The notes under the pieces: model-generated
What the model was told of the DNA's origin: nothing
The model's input: only the letters and a program-made list of their open reading frames with translations
Database searches by the model: none
Translations under genes and position numbers: made by a program
Part shown: positions 16,996 to 25,447 of the stretch, one piece after another
Layout of the letters: the number at the start of each line of letters is the position of its first letter
How positions within the stretch are numbered: the stretch's first letter is position 1
DNA from: Alkalihalobacillus sp. LMS6
Lineage (GTDB): Bacteria; Bacillota; Bacilli; Bacillales; Bacillaceae_D
Direction: 5' to 3'
DNA: 64,000 bases
Assembly (NCBI RefSeq): GCF_024362765.1
Contig: NZ_CP093302.1
Coordinates: forward strand, 891,001 to 955,000

Positions 16996-17453
16996 TGTTT
17001 TTCGATAATTGATGAGTAATAGGGCATGATGTAATCTTTGTATTCATCTTTCAGTTCAGGAGGGAGCGTCTTGAAAAATTTCACATCAACGGATTCATTG
17101 CTGTTATGTTTTAACTTGCCGCTATACTGATTGGTCCAATAAACCGCAGTAACGGAATAAATTTCATCCCCATTTTGAAAGGTAAAATGGTAGTCTTCGC
17201 CTGAAAAAATGCCGAGTAATTGAAGAGATGTAATCACGAGCCCCGTTTCTTCAAAAACTTCGCGAGTAGCTGTCCCTTCAATCGTCTCACCAAGTTCCAT
17301 AAGACCACCCGGAAGTCCCCATCCTCCATCTTTGCGATGTTCAAGTAACAATTCTCCCTGATCAGTAAAAATAAGCACGACCGCTCCAGGCAATAGTAAA
17401 GGATCGTTCCCTACTTTTTGGCGTAAAGCATTTACATAATCCAATGTCTTCAC
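16974..17453 (-). CDS. Nudix hydrolase
   Basis: A protein of 159 aa with a perfect Nudix box at about residues 50-72 (G-LMELG-E, TIEGTAT, REVFEETGL), preceded by GWGLPGG. These enzymes hydrolyse nucleoside diphosphates linked to another moiety, using Mg/Mn held by the REVFEE glutamates. The context (single gene, AAAGGAG site, convergent with rlmA) gives no hint of substrate. The tail YKDYIMPYYSSIIEKQRT resembles the YjhB/MutT-like group annotated as DNA mismatch repair or CDP-type hydrolases. Confidence 0.88.
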   Translation of the reverse strand: MKTLDYVNALRQKVGNDPLLLPGAVVLIFTDQGELLLEHRKDGGWGLPGGLMELGETIEGTATREVFEETGLVITSLQLLGIFSGEDYHFTFQNGDEIYSVTAVYWTNQYSGKLKHNSNESVDVKFFKTLPPELKDEYKDYIMPYYSSIIEKQRTSTHE

Positions 17454-17629
17454 TCCTTTAGGGTGAGTGTGGTGAGGGGTGTTGCAACAATTATATACGC
17501 ATCATTGATTTTTCAAAAGAGAATTAGATAGTCGCTTAAAATAGGTGAACAGAGCAGGAACTTTGTCCATACGTTCAACATTCCATTTGCATAAGGTATA
17601 GAAGACCTTAAGTTTGGGAGGTGAATGGA

Positions 17630-17860
17630 ATGAGTTACTACGGAACTGGTGGGTATGGACATTATAAACCTTCAAAAGGCTTCTCAGCACGTATCTGTCC
17701 TGGTTGTCGCTGCAAAAAGCGTTGCAATTCTTGTAACGAACGTCCTAAAAATCGTCCAGAGGAACGTCCTAATTGTGGAGATGCAGGGGATGCAACATTT
17801 GGAGATGCAACATTTGGAGATGCAACATTTGGAGACGCGACGTTTGGAGACGCAACGTAA
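17630..17860 (+). CDS. Cys-rich protein with C-terminal GDATF tandem repeats
   Basis: A protein of 76 aa in three parts: a Gly/Tyr-rich start (SYYGTGGYGHY), a basic cysteine cluster (CPGCRCKKRCNSC), and a C-terminus that is almost pure GDATF repeat (last 24 residues). The ATG at 17630 has GGGAGG 8 nt upstream, so an earlier in-frame GTG overlaps the binding site and is not used. The composition fits a spore-surface or metal-binding protein, but no family is recognised. A pentapeptide-repeat protein follows 97 bp downstream after a hairpin. Confidence 0.6.
   Translation: MSYYGTGGYGHYKPSKGFSARICPGCRCKKRCNSCNERPKNRPEERPNCGDAGDATFGDATFGDATFGDATFGDAT
17786..17857 (+). repeat. 15-bp in-frame tandem repeat
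   Basis: Four full copies and a partial fifth of GGAGATGCAACATTT encode GDATF. The first three are near identical, while the last two differ only at synonymous positions (GACGCGACG, GACGCAACG). Copy number could vary between strains by slippage. Confidence 0.9.
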
Positions 17861-17899
17861 GGGTCGCAATTGAGAATCAATTAGTGGTATCAATCTATA

Positions 17900-17940
17900 C
17901 AAGGCTAAGCCATTGTGCAACAATAGGCTTAGCTTGTTTT
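17900..17940 (+). terminator. Terminator after repeat protein gene
   Basis: The arms GCTAAGCC and GGCTTAGC, with inner ATTGT/ACAAT pairing, are followed by TTGTTTT. Confidence 0.7.
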
Positions 17941-17957
17941 AATTAGGGGTGTAAACC

Positions 17958-18599
17958 ATGAGAATTGAGGCACCAAAAATACCGGAGTCTTTAACAGAAA
18001 GAAAGTTGCTCAAAATGATAGAGGAGCATGAGAACGAAGCTGTCTACATATCGATCAATGAAGAAGATGCACGTGATGTAATAGTTGAGCGATTCGTCCT
18101 TTCAAACGCTCGCGTGTCACGCACGACGTTTACGGGTGCACAGATGCCTCGTGCAGATTTTACAGATGTGCAATTTATAAACTGTGATTTTTCAAATGTG
18201 GATTTCTCAGAAAGTATCTTTCATCGGGTGGAATTTATTGATTGCAAGTTGATTGGGAGTCATTTTTCAAATGCTCATCTGACGCAAACAACTTTCTCAA
18301 ATAGCATGTTGAATTTAAGTAACTTTATTGATGTTCGAATCAAGCAAGTTCAGTTTACAAAGTCGTCAATGAAACAAATGAATGTAGCAAATGGGAAGAT
18401 CAAAGGGTTATACCTGAATGAGTGTGATATAGATAATATCAGTTTTTTTGAAACGCCATTAATGGGTGTTGATATAAGTACATGTACCTATAACCGAATA
18501 GAGGCGTCACAGCAAGTGATCGCTGGGTTGATTGTGTCGAGAGATCAAGCGGTTGGCTTCGCACGATTATTAGGTTTAAGAATAAAGGAAGAAATGTAA
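17958..18599 (+). CDS. Pentapeptide repeat protein
   Basis: A protein of 213 aa. From about residue 45 to 170 it shows the five-residue periodicity of A(D/N)LXX repeats, here often with Phe in the central position (ADFTDVQFINCDFSNVDFSES). This predicts a right-handed quadrilateral beta helix. The C-terminus (QQVIAGLIVSRDQAVGFARLLG) leaves the repeat. Some family members mimic DNA and protect gyrase from quinolones, but most have no known role. AGGGGTG precedes the ATG. It is separated from the GDATF repeat gene by a terminator, so it probably has its own promoter. Confidence 0.85.
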   Translation: MRIEAPKIPESLTERKLLKMIEEHENEAVYISINEEDARDVIVERFVLSNARVSRTTFTGAQMPRADFTDVQFINCDFSNVDFSESIFHRVEFIDCKLIGSHFSNAHLTQTTFSNSMLNLSNFIDVRIKQVQFTKSSMKQMNVANGKIKGLYLNECDIDNISFFETPLMGVDISTCTYNRIEASQQVIAGLIVSRDQAVGFARLLGLRIKEEM

Positions 18600-18704
18600 C
18601 AGATATGTGAATTTCTATTAAAACGGAAAGATTCTCGCTACCATTCTATTTAGCAACAAGAGAACCCATGGTACACTGAGAAAAAGGATTTATGGAGGGG
18701 TATA

Positions 18705-19613
18705 ATGGGGAAACGAATTATGTTGTTCATTGGAACGAATATTCTTGTTCTAACAACAATTTTTCTTGTGTGGTCATTGATCATTCAGTTTACAGGCATT
18801 GATGGATCATTCGTATCGAGTGATGGTTCCATCCAATTTGCTGTTATTTTATTATTTAGTGCGATTGTTGGGTTTGCAGGTTCCTTTATTTCATTAGCGA
18901 TGTCTCGTTGGATCGCAAAAACGATGATGAAGGTCAAAGTAATCGATCCTGATGGTCCAATGTCTAGAGATGAGAAAGCAATTGTAGAAAAAGTTCATCG
19001 CTTATCAAGAGCAGCTGGCTTAGTGCATATGCCAGAGGTAGGCATTTATCAAAGTAATGAAGTGAATGCATTTGCAACAGGTCCATCAAAAAAACGATCG
19101 CTCGTAGCGGTCTCATCAGGATTATTAGACACGATGGACGACGATGCTGTTGAAGGTGTTATCGCACACGAAGTTGCCCACGTTGCGAATGGTGATATGG
19201 TTACAATGACGCTATTGCAAGGAATTGTTAATACATTTGTAGTGTTCTTCTCCCGTGTGATTGCAATTGTTTTATCACGCTTTGTGCGCCCGGAATTTCA
19301 GTTTATTGTCCAATTCGCTTCAATTATTATTTTACAAATTCTCTTTTCTATACTAGGAAGCCTTGTTATTAGTGCCTATTCACGTCATCGTGAATTCCAC
19401 GCAGATCGTGGTGGTGCAGACTTGGCAGGAAAAGATAAAATGGTTCATGCGCTACGTTCATTGCAACAGTATGTAAATCGCGCGAAAGCAGGGGATCATT
19501 TAGACGATACTGCTGTTCAAACGATGAAGATTAATGGTGGAAAATCAATGATGAAATTGATGTCGACACACCCTGATTTGAACGATCGAATTGCACGATT
19601 AGAACAACGTTAA
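18705..19613 (+). CDS. htpX: Membrane zinc metalloprotease HtpX
   Basis: An M48B peptidase of 302 aa. Two N-terminal membrane helices (residues 5-30 and 43-68) precede the cytosolic catalytic domain with HEVAH at 155-159. Two more helices follow (about 173-220), then [17 protein letters not shown], whose Glu is the third zinc ligand. HtpX degrades misfolded membrane proteins under stress. GGAGGGG precedes the ATG, and a strong hairpin follows. It is monocistronic, and all catalytic residues are present. Confidence 0.96.
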   Translation: MGKRIMLFIGTNILVLTTIFLVWSLIIQFTGIDGSFVSSDGSIQFAVILLFSAIVGFAGSFISLAMSRWIAKTMMKVKVIDPDGPMSRDEKAIVEKVHRLSRAAGLVHMPEVGIYQSNEVNAFATGPSKKRSLVAVSSGLLDTMDDDAVEGVIAHEVAHVANGDMVTMTLLQGIVNTFVVFFSRVIAIVLSRFVRPEFQFIVQFASIIILQILFSILGSLVISAYSRHREFHADRGGADLAGKDKMVHALRSLQQYVNRAKAGDHLDDTAVQTMKINGGKSMMKLMSTHPDLNDRIARLEQR

Positions 19614-19617
19614 GAAG

Positions 19618-19648
19618 AAACTTCCGTCGAGACTATCGACGGAAGTTT
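19618..19648. terminator. Terminator after htpX
   Basis: A perfect 13-bp stem AAACTTCCGTCGA (19618-19630) / TCGACGGAAGTTT (19636-19648) with a T-run. It also serves the convergent aldo/keto reductase gene. Confidence 0.9.
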
Positions 19649-19650
19649 TT

Positions 19651-20580
19651 TTAAGGAATTGGGTTACCGGCTGCTGCATAAAGCTCTGTCCATTCTTCCC
19701 TTGATAACGGAATGGCTGAGCCAGCACAAGCTTCTTTTACTCTACTTGGTTTTGTTGACCCTACCACAACTTGGATATTAGCTGGATGCCTCGTAATCCA
19801 TGCGGTAGCGATTGCTGTAGCAGTGACATTATACTGTTTTGCTAAACGCTCAAGTACATCATTAAGCTCTGGGAATTCTTTGTGATTGCCAATAAACGTG
19901 CCTGCAAAAAATCCATTTTGATAAGGAGACCAAGCTTGTAAAGTAATCTCATTCAGACGACTATAATCAAGCGTTCCAGCGTCTCGATTGACAGATTCAT
20001 CAGTCTTCATGTTTAGCGACATACTTGAGTCAATTAACGGTGTGTGCGCAAGGCTGTATTGTACTTGGTTCACAATAAGTTTTTGATCGACCGAACGTTG
20101 CAACAATTCGATTTGTTGTGGTGTGTGATTCGATACACCAAAATGACGAACTTTTCCACGATCATGGAGCTGTTGAAATGCTGCAGCGACTTCATCAGGT
20201 TCCATTAATGGATCAGGTCTGTGCAATAATAGAATATCCAAATACTCCGTGTTCAAACGCTGTAGAATCGCGTCGACGGACGTGAGGATGTGGTCTTTTG
20301 AAAAATCATAGAAACCCGTTGTTCCTTTTCGAATGCCGCATTTACTTTGTAAGACAATTTTTTCCCGGGAAATGTCCGTATGAGAAAGCGCTTTTGCAAA
20401 TAACGATTCACATTCACCGCCGCCATAAATATCGGCGTGGTCATAAAAATTAATTCCCTCTTCATAAGCAGTTTGAATTAACTTCTGAATGGAAGCATCG
20501 TCTAATCCATTTATTCGCATATTGCCTAAGATCATGTTGGAAACGTTTAAATCTGTTCCTGGTAACACAAATGTTTTCAT
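19651..20580 (-). CDS. ydhF: Aldo/keto reductase (YdhF family)
   Basis: A TIM-barrel NADPH oxidoreductase of 309 aa. The catalytic tetrad is visible: D and Y in NFYDHADIYGGG, K in LQSKCGIR, H in LLHRPDPLMEP. The C-terminal NADP site is VVVGSTKPSRVKEACAG. The YdhF subgroup is marked by the DPLMEPDEVAAAF segment and a 300-residue length. AAAGGAGG precedes the ATG. The substrate is unknown; general carbonyl detoxification is plausible. Confidence 0.88.
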   Translation of the reverse strand: MKTFVLPGTDLNVSNMILGNMRINGLDDASIQKLIQTAYEEGINFYDHADIYGGGECESLFAKALSHTDISREKIVLQSKCGIRKGTTGFYDFSKDHILTSVDAILQRLNTEYLDILLLHRPDPLMEPDEVAAAFQQLHDRGKVRHFGVSNHTPQQIELLQRSVDQKLIVNQVQYSLAHTPLIDSSMSLNMKTDESVNRDAGTLDYSRLNEITLQAWSPYQNGFFAGTFIGNHKEFPELNDVLERLAKQYNVTATAIATAWITRHPANIQVVVGSTKPSRVKEACAGSAIPLSREEWTELYAAAGNPIP

Positions 20581-20640
20581 AATAGCCTCCTTTTCTTACT
20601 ATATTCATAGTTTAAAAGGAGATGGTGCGAGAGTACAGTA

Positions 20641-21471
20641 TTATTGTTCGACAATCCCTTTTGCAATGGCATGGGCAATTGTTGTTTGATAAGAATCATC
20701 TGCGAGCTTGGCGGCTTCTTCTGCATTTGTAATAAACCCAACTTCTACAAGAATGGCTGGGACAGGGCTGTTGCGTAACACATGAAACGTTTCTTGTTTA
20801 ACACTTCGATCTACGGCACCGGTATCAGCTAGTAGGGATTGCTGTGTCGATTGTGCCATTGCTTTACCGGTCGTACTAGACGGATGGTAATAGGTTTCAA
20901 TCCCAGCTGCTTCGTCGTTCGTATGCCCATTCGCATGGATGCTAACAAATTGGTCTGCGCCCCATGCTGAGGTCACAGCTACTCGCTCTTCTAAGGAAAG
21001 AAAGACATCCGTTTCCCTCGTCATATTCACAACATAGCCTAATTCTTCTAGTCGTTTCTTTGTTTTATGCGCAATATCTAATACAACATCCTTTTCCATT
21101 AATCCATTTGCAGCAGCGCCACTGTCTTGAGCACCATGACCTGGATCGAGCATGATTCGTTTTGGCTCAGGGTTGTTTTCAGGAGGTGGAGGCGTTACGT
21201 CAATTCGTTTCACCCAGTCGAGACTGATGTAGCCTGTTCCATCGGCAAGACGTCCCCAGCCTTGACCTTCATCAATAAATTCAACCATGTCACCATTATA
21301 TTTTACCCCTACGACCTCTGCAGTCGTGCTAGGGGCATTCCGTACATTTAACGTTGTGTTTACGGTTACTTCTCCTTGTTCAACTGCGTATGCGGGTATA
21401 ACAGCAAGCAGTAAGCAAGCGAGAGTTACGATTAAAATAAAACCATTGATTTGCATTTTATTATTGTTCAT
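20641..21471 (-). CDS. Secreted N-acetylmuramoyl-L-alanine amidase with SH3b domain
   Basis: A protein of 276 aa: signal peptide (residues 8-30, cleaving after AYA), a bacterial SH3 domain (about 35-90, LNVRNAPSTTAEVVG) that binds cell wall, a Pro-rich linker (PPPPENNPEP), then an Amidase_3 domain. The zinc ligands are H112 in DPGHG, E126 in LMEKDVVL, and H179 in VSIHANGH, with the catalytic Glu in ILVEVGF. The enzyme cuts the lactyl-peptide bond of peptidoglycan, as CwlD/CwlB-type proteins do. GAGGAGG precedes the ATG. It is monocistronic, with repeat A about 100 bp upstream. Confidence 0.92.
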   Translation of the reverse strand: MNNNKMQINGFILIVTLACLLLAVIPAYAVEQGEVTVNTTLNVRNAPSTTAEVVGVKYNGDMVEFIDEGQGWGRLADGTGYISLDWVKRIDVTPPPPENNPEPKRIMLDPGHGAQDSGAAANGLMEKDVVLDIAHKTKKRLEELGYVVNMTRETDVFLSLEERVAVTSAWGADQFVSIHANGHTNDEAAGIETYYHPSSTTGKAMAQSTQQSLLADTGAVDRSVKQETFHVLRNSPVPAILVEVGFITNAEEAAKLADDSYQTTIAHAIAKGIVEQ

Positions 21472-21573
21472 GTGAATGTCCTCCTCACCAACGGTATAAG
21501 AGACATTCTGACCATGCTAGTAATCTTTTAAACACAAAGTAGAAAAAAGATTTTAAGAATGAGAGATTGAGTC

Positions 21574-21793
21574 AATTTCATAATTCGAGTTAGCAGCTAA
21601 AATGACGTACACACTATTTTAAAATGGCGAACGCTTTCCCCGGGCACGGCCTCAGCCATTTCCGCAAAAAAGCGCTCCATTGTCTTCGGACACGTGCTGT
21701 TCCCGAGGGAGTCGTCGCCATTTAATAAGACGAATGTTACAACCAATATTGCTGTTATCATTCGTGTAAATAACTACTACTTATTATGAAATT
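21574..21793 (-). repeat. Repeat A, copy 2 (inverted, 220 bp)
   Basis: A full-length copy in opposite orientation, bounded by AATTTCATAATT (21574) and ATTATGAAATT (ending 21793). It shares the GCGAACGCTTTCC, GGCCTCAGCC and GGACACGTGCTGTTCCC blocks with copy 1 (as reverse complement). It fills most of the gap between the amidase promoter side and the 3' end of the LtaS-family gene; nothing else is visible in that 344-bp gap. Confidence 0.88.
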
Positions 21794-21815
21794 CATTCGA
21801 TTCTAAAGAAATCTT

Positions 21816-23660
21816 TCACTCCATAAATCGAAGTAAATCGCCTAACAGAAAATCATCCGAGAGCTGAAGTTGTTCTCGAACAATTGCTTGTTTGGCTGAA
21901 CAAGATTGTATTGGAATCATGGTGTTGCTTGAACGCTCATAACAGGCATGATCGGCAAAAAGAAAATCTTGCGCAATAAAATGACCATCTCGAAATATAA
22001 TCGGCATGTCGCTTGGGCGAGTAAATAAATCGTAGCTAAAAGATAAGTTTGCATTTGTTGAGATCCCGAGAAGGTGAAGAACCGTTGAATGGATATCAAT
22101 TTGTCCACCTTCTGTTTCAATTGTACGTCCTGTTTGTCCTGGAATATGGATAATCAACGGCACCTTTTGTAAATCAATATGAGAGAACGTCGTTTCTTCT
22201 TGATCCAAAAATTGATGGACGCCTTTTTCATATTGACGAGAAATACCGTAGTGATCTCCGTATAAAACAAACATTGTGTCTTCATACATGTCTTCGTCTT
22301 TTAATTGCTGAAAGAACTGTTCGACCGCCGCATCTAAATAACGAACTGTCGTAAAGTAGCGATTAACGATACCTACGTCGGTCTCGCCTTCTTCAATCAA
22401 TTGATCTTCCTCTTCCAAAAGAAACGGAAAGTGGTTTGTTAATGTAATGAATTTTGCAGAATAGGGTTCTTCTAATTCTTTTAGAAGCGGAACAGATTGT
22501 TCAAAAAACGGCTTATCTTTTAAACCATAATTTACACTTTCGTCTTCTGTAACGTTGTACATCTCTTTTGAAAAGAAATGATGATACCCAAGCGCATCGT
22601 ACATTAACTCGCGATTCCAAAAAGTAGCATCGTTAGCATGAAAGGCTGCAGATGTATACCCATTATGCTGTTCAAGGATCCGTGGCAGTGACTGAAATGT
22701 ATTTGTATAGCTTCTCACAAAAGCAGAACCGCTTGATAAAGGATAAAAACCTGTATCAAGCATAAACTCCATATCCGATGATTTACCTTGTGCTGTTTGA
22801 TCATAAATGTTTGGAAAGTAAAAGCTATCGGCAAGTAAACGGTTTAAAAAAGGGGTTAATTCCTCGCCGTTATTTTCTTGTTGAATGACAAAATTTTGTA
22901 CAGACTCTAAGCTTATAAAAACAACATTTTTCCCAGAAGCTAGTCCAAACGTAGAAGTGTCAGGTGGAGGAGGGTCGACCATCTCTCCTTTAATTTCCGA
23001 TGCAACCGTTTGGTTGGCAAGTATCCCTTTTAAAGGTGCTTGTATGGATTGAGCAACATTAATGAGTTGATAATTATAGATTCCAAGAGACGAGACCATT
23101 TGATCGCGCTCATAATCATGTTGTAGCACATACGGATTTTGTACCAAGCTCAAGCCAACGGTGAGAGCGAGAAAGGAGCCGGCTGTTATGAAATAAGGTT
23201 TTCCGTTTGGACGACTAATTGCTTCCTTCTGTTTGTTAAAGAACCACGCAAATGAACAAAAGAACAGGACATCAATAAGCAGTAGCAAATCGTAGGGTGA
23301 AAAGAGCTCAACTGTACTCGAACCGAGTCCCCCCACATTATTAAGCTGTAAAAAAACGGATGACGTTAGAAAATCAATATAAAAGCGATAATAAAGCAAA
23401 TTACTGATTAATAATGCTGTAGATAGTAGATAAATGAAACAAAATACAAGGGGACGAATATGATTTTGACCGACAAAACTCAAACTAAAAAGAAAAAGTA
23501 GGCTGCCAATCGGACTTATTAAAAAAAGAAGCCAATCCAAAAAACTATGTAGGGGTAATGAGAAACCCAAAAAACTAGTTATTAATGTTTTGAATGTCAG
23601 AGTAAAAAGAGCAATAAGTAAAAAATGAGCCTTCACAAAATGATGAGGAAAAGATCTCAT
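21816..23660 (-). CDS. LtaS-family lipoteichoic acid synthase-like membrane sulfatase
   Basis: A protein of 614 aa. Five N-terminal transmembrane helices (within residues 10-180) are followed by an extracellular alkaline-phosphatase/sulfatase domain. Recognisable are VVFISLESVQNF (metal Glu), YDQTAQGKSSDMEFMLDTGF (nucleophile region) and FVLYGDHYGIS (metal Asp-His). LtaS enzymes polymerise glycerol phosphate from phosphatidylglycerol. The usual nucleophilic Thr of GQGKTSD is Ser294 here. The gene has a poor ribosome binding site, and its ATG overlaps the stop of the upstream aminotransferase remnant (ATGA). It could be a primase or accessory synthase rather than the housekeeping enzyme. Confidence 0.88.
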   Translation of the reverse strand: MRSFPHHFVKAHFLLIALFTLTFKTLITSFLGFSLPLHSFLDWLLFLISPIGSLLFLFSLSFVGQNHIRPLVFCFIYLLSTALLISNLLYYRFYIDFLTSSVFLQLNNVGGLGSSTVELFSPYDLLLLIDVLFFCSFAWFFNKQKEAISRPNGKPYFITAGSFLALTVGLSLVQNPYVLQHDYERDQMVSSLGIYNYQLINVAQSIQAPLKGILANQTVASEIKGEMVDPPPPDTSTFGLASGKNVVFISLESVQNFVIQQENNGEELTPFLNRLLADSFYFPNIYDQTAQGKSSDMEFMLDTGFYPLSSGSAFVRSYTNTFQSLPRILEQHNGYTSAAFHANDATFWNRELMYDALGYHHFFSKEMYNVTEDESVNYGLKDKPFFEQSVPLLKELEEPYSAKFITLTNHFPFLLEEEDQLIEEGETDVGIVNRYFTTVRYLDAAVEQFFQQLKDEDMYEDTMFVLYGDHYGISRQYEKGVHQFLDQEETTFSHIDLQKVPLIIHIPGQTGRTIETEGGQIDIHSTVLHLLGISTNANLSFSYDLFTRPSDMPIIFRDGHFIAQDFLFADHACYERSSNTMIPIQSCSAKQAIVREQLQLSDDFLLGDLLRFME

Positions 23661-23893
23661 AAGGTCGACGCCTGCTTTCGTAATGTTTGAATGGTTTTAA
23701 TTAAAATTTCTACTACAGTTAAGACATTTTTTTCTTTCATCGAACCCATTAATGCAAGCTGGATGACGTTTCGATTAAGTAAGTAATGGCTTTCATAGCT
23801 AACTATAATAGATGCTTTCTTTAAAGAATCGCCAACTTTTTTTGAAGGTAGATCTTTTGGTAGTTTAATTGATAGAATGGCTGGGGAATAGGT
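23657..23893 (-). pseudogene. Remnant: C-terminus of a class V-type aminotransferase
   Basis: A start-less frame of 78 codons. Its product (SPAILSIKLP, IIVSYESHYLLNRNVIQLAL, MGSMKEKNVLTVVEILIKTI) looks like the C-terminal end of a fold-type I PLP enzyme. In-frame stops (TAG TGA, then TAA at 23894-23896) lie just upstream, and no PLP-binding part is present. The stop codon overlaps the LtaS-family start as ATGA, implying that the intact gene was translationally coupled to it. The family call is by eye and moderate. Confidence 0.5.
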
Positions 23894-24119
23894 TTAAGCC
23901 ATTCACTATCGTACTTTTTGTAAAACAAACAGAATGATGCCTGTTAAAATAAAGAAAGGGAATGCAGATTCTTCCGAATAATCGACCTATATTTCGCGCA
24001 CCTGCATTTTTACTTCCTAACGCTCGAATATCTTGTTTGAAAAAAAGTTTTCCAATGTAGTATGCCCCATTTAAACACCCAAAGGCATAGGCAACAAAAA
24101 AGTACAAGAACAGGATCAT
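23865..24119 (-). pseudogene. Remnant of plsY-like glycerol-3-phosphate acyltransferase
   Basis: The first ~50 codons encode a PlsY N-terminus: a membrane helix (MILFLYFFVAYAFGCLNGAY), IGKLFFKQDIR, then GSKNAGARNIGRLFGR, which matches the PlsY GSGNxGATNxxR active-site loop. After that the frame is lost. A neighbouring frame continues with a hydrophobic stretch (SAFPFFILTGIILFVLQKVR) and two stops. Intact PlsY has about 200 aa, so most of the gene is missing. AGGAG precedes the ATG, so the short peptide may still be made. PlsY and LtaS both belong to glycerophospholipid/teichoic acid metabolism. Confidence 0.65.
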
Positions 24120-24236
24120 TTAAAAATCTGTCTCCTAGTCAGGATCATAAGGCTGATAATCTTGTCTATCGTACCACAAATTGTAAATCTATTTAAGCGC
24201 ATTTTTTTGTAAAATGTTGATAAGGAGGTATCAGAA

Positions 24237-24710
24237 ATGATTACAGCATTGAATCTAGCAAACAACGATTTAACGAAAAATTTATATAGACTTCAAAAAG
24301 TTGCCTATCAAATTGAAGCCGATATGCTTGAATTTTATGAGATTCCGCCCCTGATGGAATCGTTTGAACAATTTCTTAAATCAAATGAAACATTTTATGC
24401 TTATCTTGAAGGTGATGATGTCGTAGGAGCAGTATCGATTGCCGTCGATAAGGAGCTTGTTGAAGTGACAAGAATGATGGTCGACCCTAATCATTTTCGA
24501 AAAGGAATCGCAAAAGCATTGTTACACTATGTCGAAAGTAAAACAAAACCGTCGCAACTGTTAAAAGTCGCAACAGGAGCTAAAAATACGCCAGCGATTT
24601 GCCTGTACCGATCATCGGGGTATCAGTTTGTAGAGCGGAAAGTTGTAAAAGGGAGCGTGGAGTTAGTCTATTTTCAAAAAGAGCAGCGTACCAGCGAGGA
24701 GAAAGTGTAG
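24237..24710 (+). CDS. GNAT family N-acetyltransferase
   Basis: A GNAT enzyme of 157 aa. The CoA-binding region is VTRMMVDPNHFRKGIAKALLHYV, and the fold ends with NTPAICLYRSSGYQFVER. AAGGAGGT precedes the ATG at an ideal distance. It stands alone before the TetR gene. The substrate is unknown. Confidence 0.82.
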   Translation: MITALNLANNDLTKNLYRLQKVAYQIEADMLEFYEIPPLMESFEQFLKSNETFYAYLEGDDVVGAVSIAVDKELVEVTRMMVDPNHFRKGIAKALLHYVESKTKPSQLLKVATGAKNTPAICLYRSSGYQFVERKVVKGSVELVYFQKEQRTSEEKV

Positions 24711-24736
24711 AGAAAAAATAATCTTCTGTTTCTTTG

Positions 24737-24785
24737 TTGACAATACATAATCGAAGTAATAGAGTATTAATTAACCAATGGTCAA
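24737..24785 (+). promoter_or_regulatory. tetR promoter with overlapping operator
   Basis: TTGACA (24737-24742), a 17-nt spacer and TAGAGT (24760-24765) form a sigma-A promoter. The imperfect 15-bp palindrome TTAACCAATGGTCAA (24771-24785) lies over the expected transcription start. It matches TTGACCACTGGTCAA found upstream of the downstream SDR gene, so autorepression by the TetR protein is likely. Confidence 0.7.
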
Positions 24786-24806
24786 TTAAATTTAGTGAGG
24801 ATACAT

Positions 24807-25379
24807 ATGACGCCAAGACGTAAGACAGAAAATGAATTAACAAAAGAAGCAATTGTATCAGCCGCAAGTAATCAATTCCAGACTAACGGATATCGACATG
24901 TCTCCATGCGTTCGCTTGCAAAGGATCTTCAATGTAGTCATGGTGCTTTATATTACCACTTTAACAATAAAGCTGAGCTATTTTATGAAGTCGTTTCTTT
25001 TTATTTTGATAAGTTAAATGAACAAATGAATAGGGCCGAAGCACAATACTTAAGCCAAGATGAGAAGTTAACCCAGCTGCTTCTTGGATATATTGAATTT
25101 GGTTTAAATCACCAACAATATTACGAGTTCATGTTTATGGTCAAAGAGAAAGAAATTGATGCGCTATCGAAGCGAGCAGCGAATGAAAGTTATGACCAAT
25201 TTTCTATTATGCTAAATAAGTTATCGAATAAGCAGGCATCAATAGCTGATATTTACTCAACCTTTATTGCCTTACATGGATTTGTAGCGCACTATCTTTA
25301 CAGAGTAAAGGATTTCGCAGACGTACAAGATGCTGCGCAAAAACACGTGCATTTTTTGAAGCGGGCAATCATGAATTAA
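24807..25379 (+). CDS. TetR/AcrR family transcriptional repressor
   Basis: A protein of 190 aa. The N-terminal helix-turn-helix is textbook: IVSAASNQFQTNGYRHVSMRSLA, then CSHGALYYHFNNKAELF, the recognition-helix signature. The C-terminal ligand domain (about residues 60-190) is variable. The start is the ATG at 24807 after TGAGGA. Matching palindromes precede both this gene and the SDR gene, so it probably represses itself and that gene. The inducer is unknown. Confidence 0.9.
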   Translation: MTPRRKTENELTKEAIVSAASNQFQTNGYRHVSMRSLAKDLQCSHGALYYHFNNKAELFYEVVSFYFDKLNEQMNRAEAQYLSQDEKLTQLLLGYIEFGLNHQQYYEFMFMVKEKEIDALSKRAANESYDQFSIMLNKLSNKQASIADIYSTFIALHGFVAHYLYRVKDFADVQDAAQKHVHFLKRAIMN

Positions 25380-25382
25380 ACG

Positions 25383-25404
25383 AGCCGCGTAGTTCGGCTT
25401 TTTT
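25383..25404 (+). terminator. Weak terminator after tetR
   Basis: A 5-bp stem AGCCG/CGGCT with a 7-nt loop and TTTTTT. It is weak and may allow readthrough into the SDR gene. Confidence 0.5.
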
Positions 25405-25415
25405 AATAAAAATAA

Positions 25416-25430
25416 TTGACCACTGGTCAA
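25416..25430 (+). promoter_or_regulatory. TetR-type operator upstream of SDR gene
   Basis: TTGACCACTGGTCAA is a perfect 15-bp palindrome located 18 bp before the start codon and 2 bp before the ribosome binding site. It is the better copy of the site in the tetR promoter. Confidence 0.75.
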
Positions 25431-25447
25431 ATAGGAGGGTGTATATA

